From assembly GCA_020633435.1 (NCBI GenBank), contig JACKDP010000012.1, positions 81,651 to 145,650 of the forward strand: 64,000 nt of DNA, read 5' to 3'. The first letter of the stretch is position 1, and every line of letters starts with the position of its first letter. The translations under genes and the position numbers were made by a program. This document shows, piece by piece, positions 17,155 through 26,118 of this stretch. The notes under the pieces are model-generated. The model made no database searches and was not told the DNA's origin. It worked only from the letters and a program-made list of their open reading frames with translations. This DNA is from Myxococcales bacterium. GTDB taxonomy: Bacteria; Myxococcota_A; Bradymonadia; UBA7976; UBA1532.

Positions 17155-18432
17155 GAGGGTCACGCGGCCGGTGGAGGGGGTGTAGAGGCGGGTGAGGAGC
17201 TTGATGAGGGTGGTCTTGCCGGAGCCGTTCTCGCCCACGAGGGCCAGCTTCTCGCCGGGGCGCAGGTGGAAGGAGACGTCGGCCAGGGCGGGCCGGTCGG
17301 CGCCGGGGTAGGTGAAGCCGACGCCCTCGAAGCGCACGCCGTCGGTGGGGTCGGGGCCGGCGGTGGCGGTGCCGAGGGCGGCGGGGACGGGCTGGTCCAG
17401 GTAGGCGTAGAGGTTCGACAGGTAGAGGTTGTCTTCGTACATGCCACCGATGGCGGTGAGGCTGGCCGAGAAGGCGGACTGCCCCTGCTTGAAGACGAGC
17501 AGGTACATGGTCATCTCGCCCAGGCTGATGCTGCCGGCGACGGTGGCGTAGGCAATCCAGCCGTAGGAGCCATAGAAGGCGGCGGTCGAGAGCAGGCCGA
17601 GGGCGTAGCCCCAGAGGCCGCGGCGCAGGGTCAGGCTGCGGTCGTCGTGGTAGAGGCCCTGGAAGATGGCGTCGTACTGGTCGACGAGCCGCCCGCCCAG
17701 GCCGTAGAGCTGCACCTCCTTGGCGTAGTCTTCCCGGGCGACGACGGTCTCCAGGTAGACCTGCTGGCGCGTCTCGGGGGCCCGCCAGGAGAAGAGGCGG
17801 AAGGCGCCGCGGGCGAAGCGGGCCTCGGAGACGAAGACGGGCACGGCGGCCAGGGCCAGGATGAGCACGGCCCAGCCGGAGAAGGCGAAGAGCAGGGCCG
17901 CGTACCCGGCCAGCGAGATGGCGTTCTGGATGAGGCCGAAGGTGCGGTTGACCAGGCTGAGGGGGCGCGAAGAGGCCTCGCGGCGGGCGCGGGTGAGCTT
18001 GTCGTAGAAGTCGGCGTCCTCGAACTGCACCAGGTCGAGGGTGAGGGCCTTGCGCAAGATGAGCAGGTTGACGCGGTGGCCGAGCTGGGCGCGCAGCAGG
18101 CTCTGGATGACGGAGAGGCCGCGCTGGGCGCCGGCCATCAGCACGACGAGGCCCGCCTCGAACCCGATGAACCACAAGGCCTTTTCGCGATCGGCGGCCA
18201 GGCCGGTGTCGTGGGCGAGCACCACGGCGTCGACGATGAGCTTGCCCACCCAGGCGATGCCGGCGGGCAAGAGGCCGGCGACGAGGGTGAGCAGGCCCAG
18301 GCCGAAGGTCAGGCGGGGGCTCGTCTGCCAGACGAGGGCGAGGGCGCGGCGGCTGTAGCGCAGCACCCCGAGGGCGTGCTTGAGGCCGGCGTCCTCGGTG
18401 ATGGGCGCGGGGCGGGTGTGGGGGCTGGACAT
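16591..18432 (-). CDS. ABC exporter, fused membrane and ATPase domains
   Basis: 613 residues. The N-terminal half has about six membrane segments (for example residues 42-66, 85-100, 173-200, 275-300). The ATPase half has Walker A GENGSGKTT at 400-408, Q-loop Q448, signature LSIGQ at 509-513 (a variant of LSGGQ), Walker B LLVLDE at 530-535 and H-loop H566. The architecture is that of type IV half-size exporters that work as dimers and move lipids, peptides or drugs. The gene is third in a minus-strand operon after a lipoprotein and a FecR/LysM protein (27-bp gap). Substrate unknown. Its 3' end is duplicated at 11680-12256. Confidence 0.9.
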   Translation of the reverse strand: MSSPHTRPAPITEDAGLKHALGVLRYSRRALALVWQTSPRLTFGLGLLTLVAGLLPAGIAWVGKLIVDAVVLAHDTGLAADREKALWFIGFEAGLVVLMAGAQRGLSVIQSLLRAQLGHRVNLLILRKALTLDLVQFEDADFYDKLTRARREASSRPLSLVNRTFGLIQNAISLAGYAALLFAFSGWAVLILALAAVPVFVSEARFARGAFRLFSWRAPETRQQVYLETVVAREDYAKEVQLYGLGGRLVDQYDAIFQGLYHDDRSLTLRRGLWGYALGLLSTAAFYGSYGWIAYATVAGSISLGEMTMYLLVFKQGQSAFSASLTAIGGMYEDNLYLSNLYAYLDQPVPAALGTATAGPDPTDGVRFEGVGFTYPGADRPALADVSFHLRPGEKLALVGENGSGKTTLIKLLTRLYTPSTGRVTLDGLDLKDWDVTALRRRIGVIFQDFVRYQFLVGHNIAVGDQAAWEDEPRWQEAAEQGLAAPFIDQLPEGYRTQLGRWFKGGQELSIGQWQKIALSRAFMRKEADLLVLDEPTSAMDAVAEERIFEHIRGAAADQMAILISHRFSTVRMADHIIVLDRGRIIEQGDHASLMASDGQYARLFSLQARGYQ

Positions 18433-18459
18433 GACGGGTAGGAAGCCGCAGGCGGGGGA

Positions 18460-20010
18460 TCAGTCGCCGGGCAGCTTCAGGTTCAGGGTGAAGTGGCTGA
18501 TCTCGGCGTCGCCGGCGAGGACCTGGATGGTGGCGTCCTGGACGCTGCCGGTGGCGCGGAACGTGGCCTGGAACTCGCCGCCGCCGAGGGGTACCGGGGG
18601 GTCGAAGGCGAGGGCGGGGGGGCCGGCGAGCGCGATGGCGGCGGGGAGCGGGGCCTTGCTCTCCAGGCGCAGCTTCAGGGTGATGGGCTGGCCGCGCTTG
18701 AGGCGGCGGGGGAAGTCGACGACGCGGGCGCGGACGGCCTCGACGCGGACGCGGGCGCCCGGGAGAGGGCCCTCGTCGTCGGCGCAGACGACGTCGACGT
18801 TGCCGGCGCGGGTCAGCAGGACGGGGCCATCGGCGGGGGCGCCGACGCCGCAGCGGAAGCCGGGCGGCGGCACGAGGCGCGCGCCGGTGGGGACGGGGCT
18901 GGTGACGGGGCCGACGCCGCCGCCGGGCAGGGCCACCTCGGCGGGGCCGACGGCGACGCGCCAGACCTCCGACGGGCGGCTCTCGAAGCCATCGGCCCCG
19001 AGCGTCGAGACCGTCACGGCGTAGCGGCCGGGGGGCATGGGCATGACGAAGCGCGACGCCCCCTCGACGAAGCCGGCCGCCACGGGCTCGGCGCCGTCGA
19101 GGCCACGGCTGATGTCGACGCGGTAGCCGGCGGCGCCGTCGGCGGGGCTCCAGGTGACGTCCAGCAGGGCGCCGTTGGCGACCTCGCGCGCGCCGCCCAG
19201 GCGGGCGGGGGCGGGTGGCAGGGGGCGCGGCGCGGTGGGCCGGTGGCCCTTCTCCACCTTGCTGCCCATGCCGGCCGGGACCTCGACGCGGCTGCCGCCA
19301 GCGGTGACGACCGCGGGCACGCCGTCGTGGTTGGCGACGAGGCTGGCGCCGGCGGCGTCCACGGCCACCAGGCTCGAGCCCTGGCCCAGCTCGGCCTCGG
19401 CGGCCGCCGTCTCGACCGTGAGCTTGCCGGCCAGCTCGGCCAGGCGCGTCTTGAGGGCGCCGCGCTCCAGCTTCGCCCGGCCCGTGGGCCGCCGCGTCGA
19501 GCGAGCGCTCTGGCCGTAGACGATGACGAGGGCGTTGGGGCGCAGGGTGAGGATGGAGGTGTCGCGGAAGGTCAGCTCGGCCAGGGAGTCGTCGCCGGTG
19601 CTGACGCGCCAGCCGCGGAAGAGGTCGGTGCCGCGGGCGGCGGCCTGCCAGTCGGGCGCGTCGGGGGCGCGGGCCTCGACGCGCCGGACGACGGTGGTGA
19701 CCTGGGCGTCGGCGCCGGGCGGGTTCGCCTCGGGGGCCGTCGGCGGCACCTCGGAGGTGGGCGCCGCCTTGCCCTCGCCGGGCCACGGCAGGCGCAGGAT
19801 CTCCCCCGGCAGCAGCACGCGCTGGCGCTGGCCACAGTACTCGGGGTTGTACTCGCCGATGCGGCGCCACTGGCGGCCGTCCCCGAAGATGCGGGCGGCG
19901 ATGCCGGCGCAGGAGTCCCCCGGCTTGATGATGTAGTCGTTGAGCGGCTGCCCGTGGGCGGCCGGCAGGCCCAGGAGCACCGCGCCGAAGGGGGCCAGCC
20001 AGCGCCTCAT
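18460..20010 (-). CDS. LysM-FecR domain exported protein
   Basis: 516 residues with a signal peptide (LAPFGAVLLGLPAAHG). Residues of about 22-75 are a LysM domain (DYIIKPGDSCAGIAARIFG, then YNPEYCG and LLPGEILRLP) that should hold the protein on peptidoglycan. A FecR-type domain follows at about 120-260 (LFRGWRVSTGDDSLAELTF, then LTLRPNALVIVYG), and a fibronectin-III-like domain near 290-370 (VTWSPADGAAGYRVDIS). The C-terminal 150 residues look like another beta domain. The ATG overlaps the stop of the upstream lipoprotein gene by 4 bp. Proteins with this LysM-FecR order are frequent in delta-group bacteria, but their role is not established; a periplasmic sensor or scaffold is plausible. Confidence 0.8.
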   Translation of the reverse strand: MRRWLAPFGAVLLGLPAAHGQPLNDYIIKPGDSCAGIAARIFGDGRQWRRIGEYNPEYCGQRQRVLLPGEILRLPWPGEGKAAPTSEVPPTAPEANPPGADAQVTTVVRRVEARAPDAPDWQAAARGTDLFRGWRVSTGDDSLAELTFRDTSILTLRPNALVIVYGQSARSTRRPTGRAKLERGALKTRLAELAGKLTVETAAAEAELGQGSSLVAVDAAGASLVANHDGVPAVVTAGGSRVEVPAGMGSKVEKGHRPTAPRPLPPAPARLGGAREVANGALLDVTWSPADGAAGYRVDISRGLDGAEPVAAGFVEGASRFVMPMPPGRYAVTVSTLGADGFESRPSEVWRVAVGPAEVALPGGGVGPVTSPVPTGARLVPPPGFRCGVGAPADGPVLLTRAGNVDVVCADDEGPLPGARVRVEAVRARVVDFPRRLKRGQPITLKLRLESKAPLPAAIALAGPPALAFDPPVPLGGGEFQATFRATGSVQDATIQVLAGDAEISHFTLNLKLPGD

Positions 20011-20864
20011 GGGGCCTCTCCCGCGAGCGTCGGGCCCACCCGATCGAGCCAGCTCTCGGCCGCGTCCGCCAGCAGGTCGCGGCGCAGGCGGGCCGGATCC
20101 TCGAAGACGTCGGCGCCCAGGGCCTCGTCCACGAGCAGCGCGTCGAGGTGGGCCGCCGGCGCCTCGGCCAGCGGCGCGTAGGTCAGGCGCGGGCCGCCGA
20201 GGGGGGCGTCCAGGACGCGCTCGAAGTACTGGCCGGCCCAGTGACCCGCCCGGTCGGCCGACGTCCCCACGATGACGACGCGCAGGAGGGCGCGCTCCTC
20301 CGGCGCTAGCACGGCCCAGAAGGCGGCCACCCGGGCGTGCAGGGCATCGAGGCGCAACTCCGCGACTTCCCTCAGGTTGTCGTCGATCAGCGGGCGCGCG
20401 CGGCGGGCCTGCAGCGTCAGCCAGGCCAGGTCGACGCGGCCAGCCCGGCGCGCGCCATCCAGGGTCTCCTCCACGAGCGCCAGCAGCTTCTCCTGATCCG
20501 CCCGCAGCGCCTCGGCGAGCGTCGGCAGCGCCTTGCGCAGCGCGCCGACGGCGGCGCGGCGCTGGCCCAGGGCCTCGGCGGCGGCGGCGTCCAGCACCGG
20601 CTGGCCGCGCAGGGCCGCGGCCTGGTGGGCCTCCAGGGGCAGCCGGGCCAGGCGCAGCAGCAGGGCGCCCGGGGCCTCGTCGATGGGGTGCTCGACGTCG
20701 GGCGCGCCGGCCCGCTGCAGGGTCACGCGCTCGGGCCCCACGACGATGAGCGGCCGGTTGCGCGCCGCCAGCCAGCCCGCGAGGGCGGCGTCCGGCGGGG
20801 GGGACGCCGAGCCGCAGGCCCAGAGGGCCAGCGCGCCGAGCAGCGGGAGGAGACGTGCGACCAT
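20007..20864 (-). CDS. Lipoprotein, possible substrate-binding-like fold
   Basis: 285 residues with a clear lipobox (LGALALWACGSA). The mature part is Ala/Leu/Arg-rich and helical (for example AAAEALGQRRAAVGALRKAL), with a Rossmann-like strand in the second half (LLRVVIVGTSADRAGHW) and a repeated preference for Leu-Asp-Ala. No family recognised. It starts the operon whose next genes encode the LysM-FecR protein (4-bp overlap) and the ABC exporter, so a partner role in an envelope-spanning complex is possible. Confidence 0.7.
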   Translation of the reverse strand: MVARLLPLLGALALWACGSASPPPDAALAGWLAARNRPLIVVGPERVTLQRAGAPDVEHPIDEAPGALLLRLARLPLEAHQAAALRGQPVLDAAAAEALGQRRAAVGALRKALPTLAEALRADQEKLLALVEETLDGARRAGRVDLAWLTLQARRARPLIDDNLREVAELRLDALHARVAAFWAVLAPEERALLRVVIVGTSADRAGHWAGQYFERVLDAPLGGPRLTYAPLAEAPAAHLDALLVDEALGADVFEDPARLRRDLLADAAESWLDRVGPTLAGEAP

Positions 20865-20912
20865 GTGGGCGAGTCTTCACGAGCGGCCCCGGGAAGTCCA
20901 GCGGGCGGTCCC

Positions 20913-20942
20913 TTGTCCCGTCCGGCACACCCTCGCTATGGT
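20913..20942 (+). promoter_or_regulatory. Candidate promoter of the cytochrome operon
   Basis: TTGTCC (20913-20918), an 18-base spacer and TATGGT (20937-20942) lie 21 bp before the ATG at 20964. AAGGAGGAG just before the ATG is a very strong ribosome site. Confidence 0.35.
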
Positions 20943-20963
20943 CCCCGGCCGCAAGGAGGAGAC

Positions 20964-21959
20964 ATGGCCCGCGCGTTCGCCCTGCTCTGCACCCTGGCTC
21001 TGCTGGCCGCCCCCCTGGCCGGCTGCGACGATGACGCCGAGCCCGCCGGCCCCCGCTGGATCGACGACGTGGAGGCGCCGCTGCCCGACTGGCTGTCGGA
21101 GACGGGCCTGTACGGGCGGATGGCGACGTTCACGCCCGGGGACGGGGTGCGGGCCTACCAGCCCCCCCACCCCCTGTGGAGCAGCGGCACGCAGAAAGAC
21201 CGCCTGCTCTTCCTGCCGGCCGGCGCCACGATCGCCACCGACGACCCCTGGGCGTGGGACTTCCCCGTCGGCACCGTGCTGGCCAAGACGTTCGCCTACA
21301 GCGACATCGAGGGGCGGCAGGGCGCCGTGGCCATGGAGACGCGCCTGCTGTACCGGCGGGCCGGTGGCTGGGGCTACGCCCAGTACCACTGGAACGTCGA
21401 GGGCACCGAGGCCCGCCGCCGCGACGCCGACTGGCCCGAGGAGGTCCTCGAGCTGCACTACGCGGGCGACCTGGCGTTCCCCTACACCCTGCCGGGCGAG
21501 ATCGACTGCAAGAGCTGCCACGAGGCCCGCGAGGGTCCGCCGGTGCTGGGCATCAGCAACCGCAACCTGCCGGAAGAGCTGGGGAATGTGCTCACGGGGC
21601 CGGCGCAGGCCCTCCCAGCGGAGGGCCGCACCCCCGAGGAGACGGCGGCCATGCAGTACCTGCTCGGCAACTGCGTGCACTGCCACCACGGCGGCGAAGG
21701 CAACGACAACGCCACCTACAGCCTGCTGCCCGCCGATCTGGTGGCCCACACCGTCAACCAGCCGACCGAGAGCAGCGCGTCGGGCGATGGCATCCGCGTG
21801 GTGCCCGGCGACGCCGAGGGCAGCGCCCTCTTCGAGGCCGTCGTCCGCACCCGCGAGCCCGGCTACCGCGGCCAGTTCAAGCCCATGCCCCCCCTGGGCA
21901 TCGACCAGGTCGACCCCGAAGCGGCCCGCATCCTCCGGGCCTGGATCGAGTCTCTCTGA
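20964..21959 (+). CDS. Diheme c-type cytochrome lipoprotein
   Basis: 331 residues with a lipobox signal (LLAAPLAGCDDDAEP). Two heme-attachment motifs are present: CKSCH at residue 182 and CVHCH at residue 237. The central part (PLWSSGTQKDRLLFLPAG, then TVLAKTF) matches the opening of the SO2930-like diheme cytochrome family (recalled as TIGR03806). It is an electron carrier at the outer face of the periplasm. The next gene, a PQQ-type sugar dehydrogenase, begins within its last base, so the cytochrome probably takes electrons from that enzyme. Confidence 0.85.
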   Translation: MARAFALLCTLALLAAPLAGCDDDAEPAGPRWIDDVEAPLPDWLSETGLYGRMATFTPGDGVRAYQPPHPLWSSGTQKDRLLFLPAGATIATDDPWAWDFPVGTVLAKTFAYSDIEGRQGAVAMETRLLYRRAGGWGYAQYHWNVEGTEARRRDADWPEEVLELHYAGDLAFPYTLPGEIDCKSCHEAREGPPVLGISNRNLPEELGNVLTGPAQALPAEGRTPEETAAMQYLLGNCVHCHHGGEGNDNATYSLLPADLVAHTVNQPTESSASGDGIRVVPGDAEGSALFEAVVRTREPGYRGQFKPMPPLGIDQVDPEAARILRAWIESL

Positions 21960-23248
21960 TGACACGCACCCTGACCCTGACCCTGGCCCTGGCCCTGGCC
22001 GCCTGTGATGACGGTGGCGGCGACGCCGCCGGCCCCTTCCGCCCCATCGGCCAGACGGACGCCGGCGCGACGACGGACGCCCGCGTGGATGGGGCCGACG
22101 AGGGCACGAGCGCCCTGCCCCTGCGCCTGCGGCTCGTGCCCATCGAGCAGGACTCGGGCGCCCTGCGCATCACCGACATCACGTTCGCGCCGGGGGGCGA
22201 CTCCCGGTTCCTCGTCACCGACAAGGACGGCGAGGTCATCTTGATGCAGCTCGAGGTGGGCCGCGCCCGGCGCCTCGGGGGCTTCCAGGTGCCGGGGACG
22301 TGGATCGACTCCGACGCGGGCCTCATCGCGGCGGCGTTCGACCCCGACTTCGCCGAAAACGGCTTCTTCTACCTGGGGTTGTCGACGAGCCAGGAGACGA
22401 ACGTCATCCGGCGGTACACCTTGGATCCCGACGACTTCGCGGCCAGCCTGGCGAGCGAGGTGGAGATCATCTCCATCACGGGGCCGCGCTCGCCCCGCTC
22501 GTGGCACAACGTGGGCAGCATCGGGTTCACCGACGAGGGCTACCTGTGGGCCCTCTTCGGCGACAAGGTGCTCGACGAGCCCGCGCTGGACGTGCAGTCG
22601 CCGCTCGGCTCGCTCGTGCGCATCATCCCCGACCGGCGCCCGTTTCCCACCGAGGGCGGCTACACGGTGCCCGACGACAACCCCTACGCCGACGGCAGCG
22701 GCCACCCGGCGGTGTACGCCAAGGGCTTCCGCTCGCCGTGGAAGGGGCACTACGTGGACGGCCGCTGGTTCACCAGCGACGTGGGCCTGGACACCTTCGA
22801 GGAGGTCAACCTCATCGACCGGCCGGGCCTGAGCTTCGGCTGGCCGGCGGTGGAGGGCCCGTGCGAGGGCGACGCGTGCATGGGCTACGCCCCGCCGTTC
22901 GTGAGCTGGGGCCGCAGCGGCAGCCACCCGTTCGTGCGTGAGGATCCCGAGGCCACGGCCTCGCGCCTGCGCTCGGCGTGGGTGGGCTGGCAGTACCGGC
23001 CCAACGACCTGGATCCGTACGGCGGCCGCTGGGACGACGTCATCACGTTCGGGGACGCCTTCGTCGGCTACATCCGCGCCCAGCGCACGGATGGCCAGGG
23101 ATCGAGCTGGCATGTGGCCCACCACACCTTCGTGACGGGCTGGAGCCAGGGCCCCGATGGCTTCGTGTACGTGACGGCCCTCGGCACCTGGCCGGTGGAC
23201 GCCCCCGTGGCCCCCTCGCCCATCATGCGAGCCGTCCTCGCGGACTGA
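21959..23248 (+). CDS. PQQ-type glucose/sorbosone dehydrogenase lipoprotein
   Basis: 429 residues. ATG 21959 shares its A with the preceding TGA. The signal TLTLTLALALAAC is a lipobox. The mature part shows the six-bladed propeller signature of soluble PQQ sugar dehydrogenases: DITFAPGGDSRFLVTDKDG, IAAAFDPDFAENGFFYLG, NVGSIGFTDEGYLWALFGD, DNPYADGSGHPAVYAKGFRSPW and EVNLIDRPGLSFGWPAVEG. It should oxidise an aldose or related sugar with a quinone cofactor and pass electrons to the coupled diheme cytochrome. PQQ-binding residues cannot be assigned by eye. Confidence 0.85.
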   Translation: MTRTLTLTLALALAACDDGGGDAAGPFRPIGQTDAGATTDARVDGADEGTSALPLRLRLVPIEQDSGALRITDITFAPGGDSRFLVTDKDGEVILMQLEVGRARRLGGFQVPGTWIDSDAGLIAAAFDPDFAENGFFYLGLSTSQETNVIRRYTLDPDDFAASLASEVEIISITGPRSPRSWHNVGSIGFTDEGYLWALFGDKVLDEPALDVQSPLGSLVRIIPDRRPFPTEGGYTVPDDNPYADGSGHPAVYAKGFRSPWKGHYVDGRWFTSDVGLDTFEEVNLIDRPGLSFGWPAVEGPCEGDACMGYAPPFVSWGRSGSHPFVREDPEATASRLRSAWVGWQYRPNDLDPYGGRWDDVITFGDAFVGYIRAQRTDGQGSSWHVAHHTFVTGWSQGPDGFVYVTALGTWPVDAPVAPSPIMRAVLAD

Positions 23249-23262
23249 CCTCGACGGCGGCT

Positions 23263-24783
23263 ATGCTCCCCCGCGTGCGCGCCCGCCTGCCCCTCATCGC
23301 CCTCGGCCTGCTGCTCGCCCTGACGACCTTCGCGGGCGTCCGGGGCCTCGACTTCGGCCGCCACTGGGATGAGCGGCACCTGGTCGGCCAGGCTCACCAG
23401 GCGCTGCGCAGCAAGCTGCTGCTGCCCCGCAGCTACCACTACCCGTCGATGAGCTTCTGGCTGGCCACCACGGGCCTGGCCCTCGGCGACGTGCCCGAGA
23501 AGCTGGAGAGCCCGTCGCTGCGCCCGGACGGCCAGCGGACGGCGACGGCCCCCGCGCCGGCGCTGCCGGGGGACCCGGTGCTGCGCATCCGGCTGATCTT
23601 CTTGCTGTTTTCGTCACTCATCGGCCTGTGGACGTACCTGGCCGCGCGGGCGGCGGAGCTGGCGCGCTGGCCGGCCGTCTTCGCGGCGGCGGGGGTGGCG
23701 ACGTCGTTCGAGCTTGGCTACCACCAGCGCTGGATCGCCCCGGACGCGGTCATGGCGCAGCTCGGCGCGCTGGCGCTTTGGCTGCTGCTGCGGGCCCGGG
23801 GCGACCGGCGGTGGCTGCTGGCGGGGGCGGTGGCGGCCGGCCTGTGCTGCGGGGCCAAGTACACCGGCGGCATCTTCCTGTTCGGGGCGCTGGGCGTGGC
23901 CTGGGCGGCGACGCGGGGCCAGGGCCGCTGGCGCGTGGTCGGCACGCTCGCCGCGACGGCCGCGCTCTTCGGGGCGGCGTACCTGCTCACGACGCCAGGC
24001 ACCCTGCTCGACTACGGCCGGTTCCTGCACCACCTCAGCTACGAGCTGGCCCACTACGCCAAGGGCCATGGCAGCTACTCGGTGCCCGACACCTCGACGC
24101 ACCTTGCGAAGATGGGCGCGTGGCTGGGCGGGGCCGCGCTGTCGCCGTGGCCGACCGTGGCGTGGGCCTGGGCGGCGCTGGCGCTGCTGGGGCTGGGGCT
24201 GACGCTGCGGCGCGGCCGCCGCTGGCTGCTGGTGGTGCTGCCGCTGGCGTACCTGCTCTTCCTGGGCCGGCAGCGGGTGCTCATCGTGCGCAACCTGCTG
24301 ATCTTGCTGCCGTTCCTGGCCATCTGGGCGGCGATCGGGGCGGCGTGGCTGGCCGAGCGACTGCCTCGGCCGGCGCTGCGGGTGGCCCTCGGCGGGCTGC
24401 TGGCGGTGCCCGTCGCCGCCAACGCGACGTTCGCGGTGCACGCCAGCCAGACGATCGTCGCGCGGCGCACGCCCGCGGCGCTCGATGGCTTCCGCGCCTG
24501 GTGCGACGCCCACCCGGGCGCGGGGGTGCGGGTGTCGGCCCGGCTGGCACGGGACCTGGGGAGGCTGCCCGCCTGTGCTGGCGACGCGGGCGACCTGCGG
24601 GCGCTGTACCTGCGCGACGGCCAGCCCGACTCGCGCCGCTGGCCCACCCAGGGGGAGGCCTGGGCGCTCGAAGTCTTCGGCCCGCGGGACGTGAACCTGC
24701 GGTGGTACGGCTCGTGGCTGGGGGACGACCGGGTGATCGTGCTGGACGCGGCGGAGGCCGACCGGCTCAAGGTGCGGTTCTGA
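23263..24783 (+). CDS. Membrane glycosyltransferase, GT39/ArnT-like
   Basis: 506 residues with about ten membrane segments. After the first segment the loop has a DFGRHWDERHLVGQAH motif: an acidic residue at this place is the usual catalytic position in GT-C enzymes of the PMT/ArnT group. A conserved PSMSFWL and a later GAKYTGGIFLFGAL fit the same group. It would use a polyprenyl-phosphate sugar donor and act on the periplasmic side. The C-terminal 110 residues form a soluble domain. It starts 14 bp after the dehydrogenase gene and may be in the same operon, though the functions are not obviously linked. Confidence 0.7.
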   Translation: MLPRVRARLPLIALGLLLALTTFAGVRGLDFGRHWDERHLVGQAHQALRSKLLLPRSYHYPSMSFWLATTGLALGDVPEKLESPSLRPDGQRTATAPAPALPGDPVLRIRLIFLLFSSLIGLWTYLAARAAELARWPAVFAAAGVATSFELGYHQRWIAPDAVMAQLGALALWLLLRARGDRRWLLAGAVAAGLCCGAKYTGGIFLFGALGVAWAATRGQGRWRVVGTLAATAALFGAAYLLTTPGTLLDYGRFLHHLSYELAHYAKGHGSYSVPDTSTHLAKMGAWLGGAALSPWPTVAWAWAALALLGLGLTLRRGRRWLLVVLPLAYLLFLGRQRVLIVRNLLILLPFLAIWAAIGAAWLAERLPRPALRVALGGLLAVPVAANATFAVHASQTIVARRTPAALDGFRAWCDAHPGAGVRVSARLARDLGRLPACAGDAGDLRALYLRDGQPDSRRWPTQGEAWALEVFGPRDVNLRWYGSWLGDDRVIVLDAAEADRLKVRF

Positions 24784-24813
24784 TTCCGGGCCGGGCGTGG
24801 TACCTCATCCCCC

Positions 24814-26025
24814 ATGAGCGACACACACTTCGACGTGGTCTTGTACGGCGCCACCGGCTTCACCGGGCGGCAGGCCGTGGCGTACTTCCAGCAGCACGCC
24901 CCCGCGGGCCTTCGGTGGGCGGTGGCGGGGCGGTCCCGGGAGAAGCTCGAGGCCCTGGCCATGGCGCACGGCGCGACGGGCGTCATCGTGGCCGACAGCG
25001 ACCAGCCAGCGACGGTGGAGGCCATGGCCGCGCGGGCCGGGGTGCTGCTGACGACGGCCGGCCCGTACAGCCGGTATGGCACGCCGGTGGTCGAGGCCTG
25101 CGTCCGGCACGGCGTCCACTACGTCGACATCACGGGCGAGACGCCCTGGGTGCGGGGCCTCATCGACGCGTACGACGCCGAGGCCGCGCGCACCGGCACG
25201 CGCATCGTGCCGTTCTGCGGCTTCGACTCGGTGCCCTCCGACCTGGGGGTGCTGGCGGTGGTCGAGCACCTGCGGCGCACCTACGGCGCCGACACCCGGA
25301 GCGTCAGCGCCTCGTACACGGTGCGCGGCGGCTTCAACGGCGGCACGGCGGCGTCGATGATGACGCTGGCCGACACCGACCCGGGTGGGCGCCTGCTCAA
25401 CGACGTGCTGCTGCTCAACCCCGCCGACCGGCAGAGCGAGGCCGAGCGGGCCCGCAGCGCCGACCTGCGGGGGGTGCACTACGACGCGCTGCGCAAGGTC
25501 TGGCTGGCGCCGTTCCTGATGGCGGCGGTGAACACGCGGGTCGTGCGGCGGAGCAACGCGCTCTTCGCCGGCTGGGACAGGCCGTACGGCGCCAGCTTCG
25601 CCTACCACGAGGCCCACGAGACGAAGAGCCGGCTGAAGGCGTACGGCATCGCGGCGGCCCTCGGCGCCGTCGAGCGCGCGCTGGACCGGGGGCCCGTCCG
25701 TTGGCTGGCGGGGAAGCTCAGCCCGGCCCCGGGCGAGGGCCCGAGCGAGGCCACCATGGACGGCGGCTTCATGCGGGGGCGGTACCTGGGCGAGGCCGAG
25801 TCCGGCCAGCGGGTGCTCGCGACGATGAAGGCCAAGGGCGATCCGGGCAACCGGGTCACGGTCAAGATCCTGTGTGAATCCGCGCTCTTGCTGGCGGCGG
25901 GCGTAGACGCCCTGCCCGGCGGCGCGGCGCGGGGCGGGGTGCTCACGCCGGCCACGGCCTTCGGCCTGCCGCTGCTCGAGCGCCTGCGGGCGCAGGGCTT
26001 CGACTGGCAGATCGAGGCGATCTAG
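24814..26025 (+). CDS. Saccharopine-dehydrogenase-fold trans-acting enoyl reductase
   Basis: 403 residues, cytoplasmic. The N-terminus is a Rossmann fold (FDVVLYGATGFTGRQAVAYF) followed by WAVAGRSREKLEAL, TTAGPYSRYGTPVVEACV, YVDITGETPWVR and IVPFCGFDSVPSDLG, the chain of motifs that marks the trans-acting enoyl-reductase branch of the saccharopine dehydrogenase family, as in mycobacterial Rv2953. Those act on polyketide or lipid intermediates. No polyketide synthase is nearby, so here a role in lipid modification is only a guess. Length is typical. Confidence 0.85.
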   Translation: MSDTHFDVVLYGATGFTGRQAVAYFQQHAPAGLRWAVAGRSREKLEALAMAHGATGVIVADSDQPATVEAMAARAGVLLTTAGPYSRYGTPVVEACVRHGVHYVDITGETPWVRGLIDAYDAEAARTGTRIVPFCGFDSVPSDLGVLAVVEHLRRTYGADTRSVSASYTVRGGFNGGTAASMMTLADTDPGGRLLNDVLLLNPADRQSEAERARSADLRGVHYDALRKVWLAPFLMAAVNTRVVRRSNALFAGWDRPYGASFAYHEAHETKSRLKAYGIAAALGAVERALDRGPVRWLAGKLSPAPGEGPSEATMDGGFMRGRYLGEAESGQRVLATMKAKGDPGNRVTVKILCESALLLAAGVDALPGGAARGGVLTPATAFGLPLLERLRAQGFDWQIEAI

Positions 26026-26064
26026 CCGCAGGTTTTTTCGGGGCCCGGTACGAATTCCTGCGAC
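26026..26064. repeat. Palindromic element beside the Y1 transposase
   Basis: CCGCAGG ... CCTGCGAC with arms CGCAGG/CCTGCG encloses TTTTTTCGGGGCCCGGTACGAA. It follows the stop of the reductase gene and precedes the transposase. A similar palindrome with a CGGGCCCG core lies at 37999-38049. Confidence 0.5.
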
Positions 26065-26118
26065 ACGCGGCGCCACTGACCGATGGGTAAGGGCACCGAC
26101 TGCGCCGGAGGTCCCGCC

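Noticed and set aside
16484..19870. 1128-codon minus-strand frame opposite nothing but out of frame with the ABC and FecR genes
   Set aside because: It is a +1 shadow rich in Pro/Arg/His; the true frames have Walker motifs and LysM/FecR motifs.
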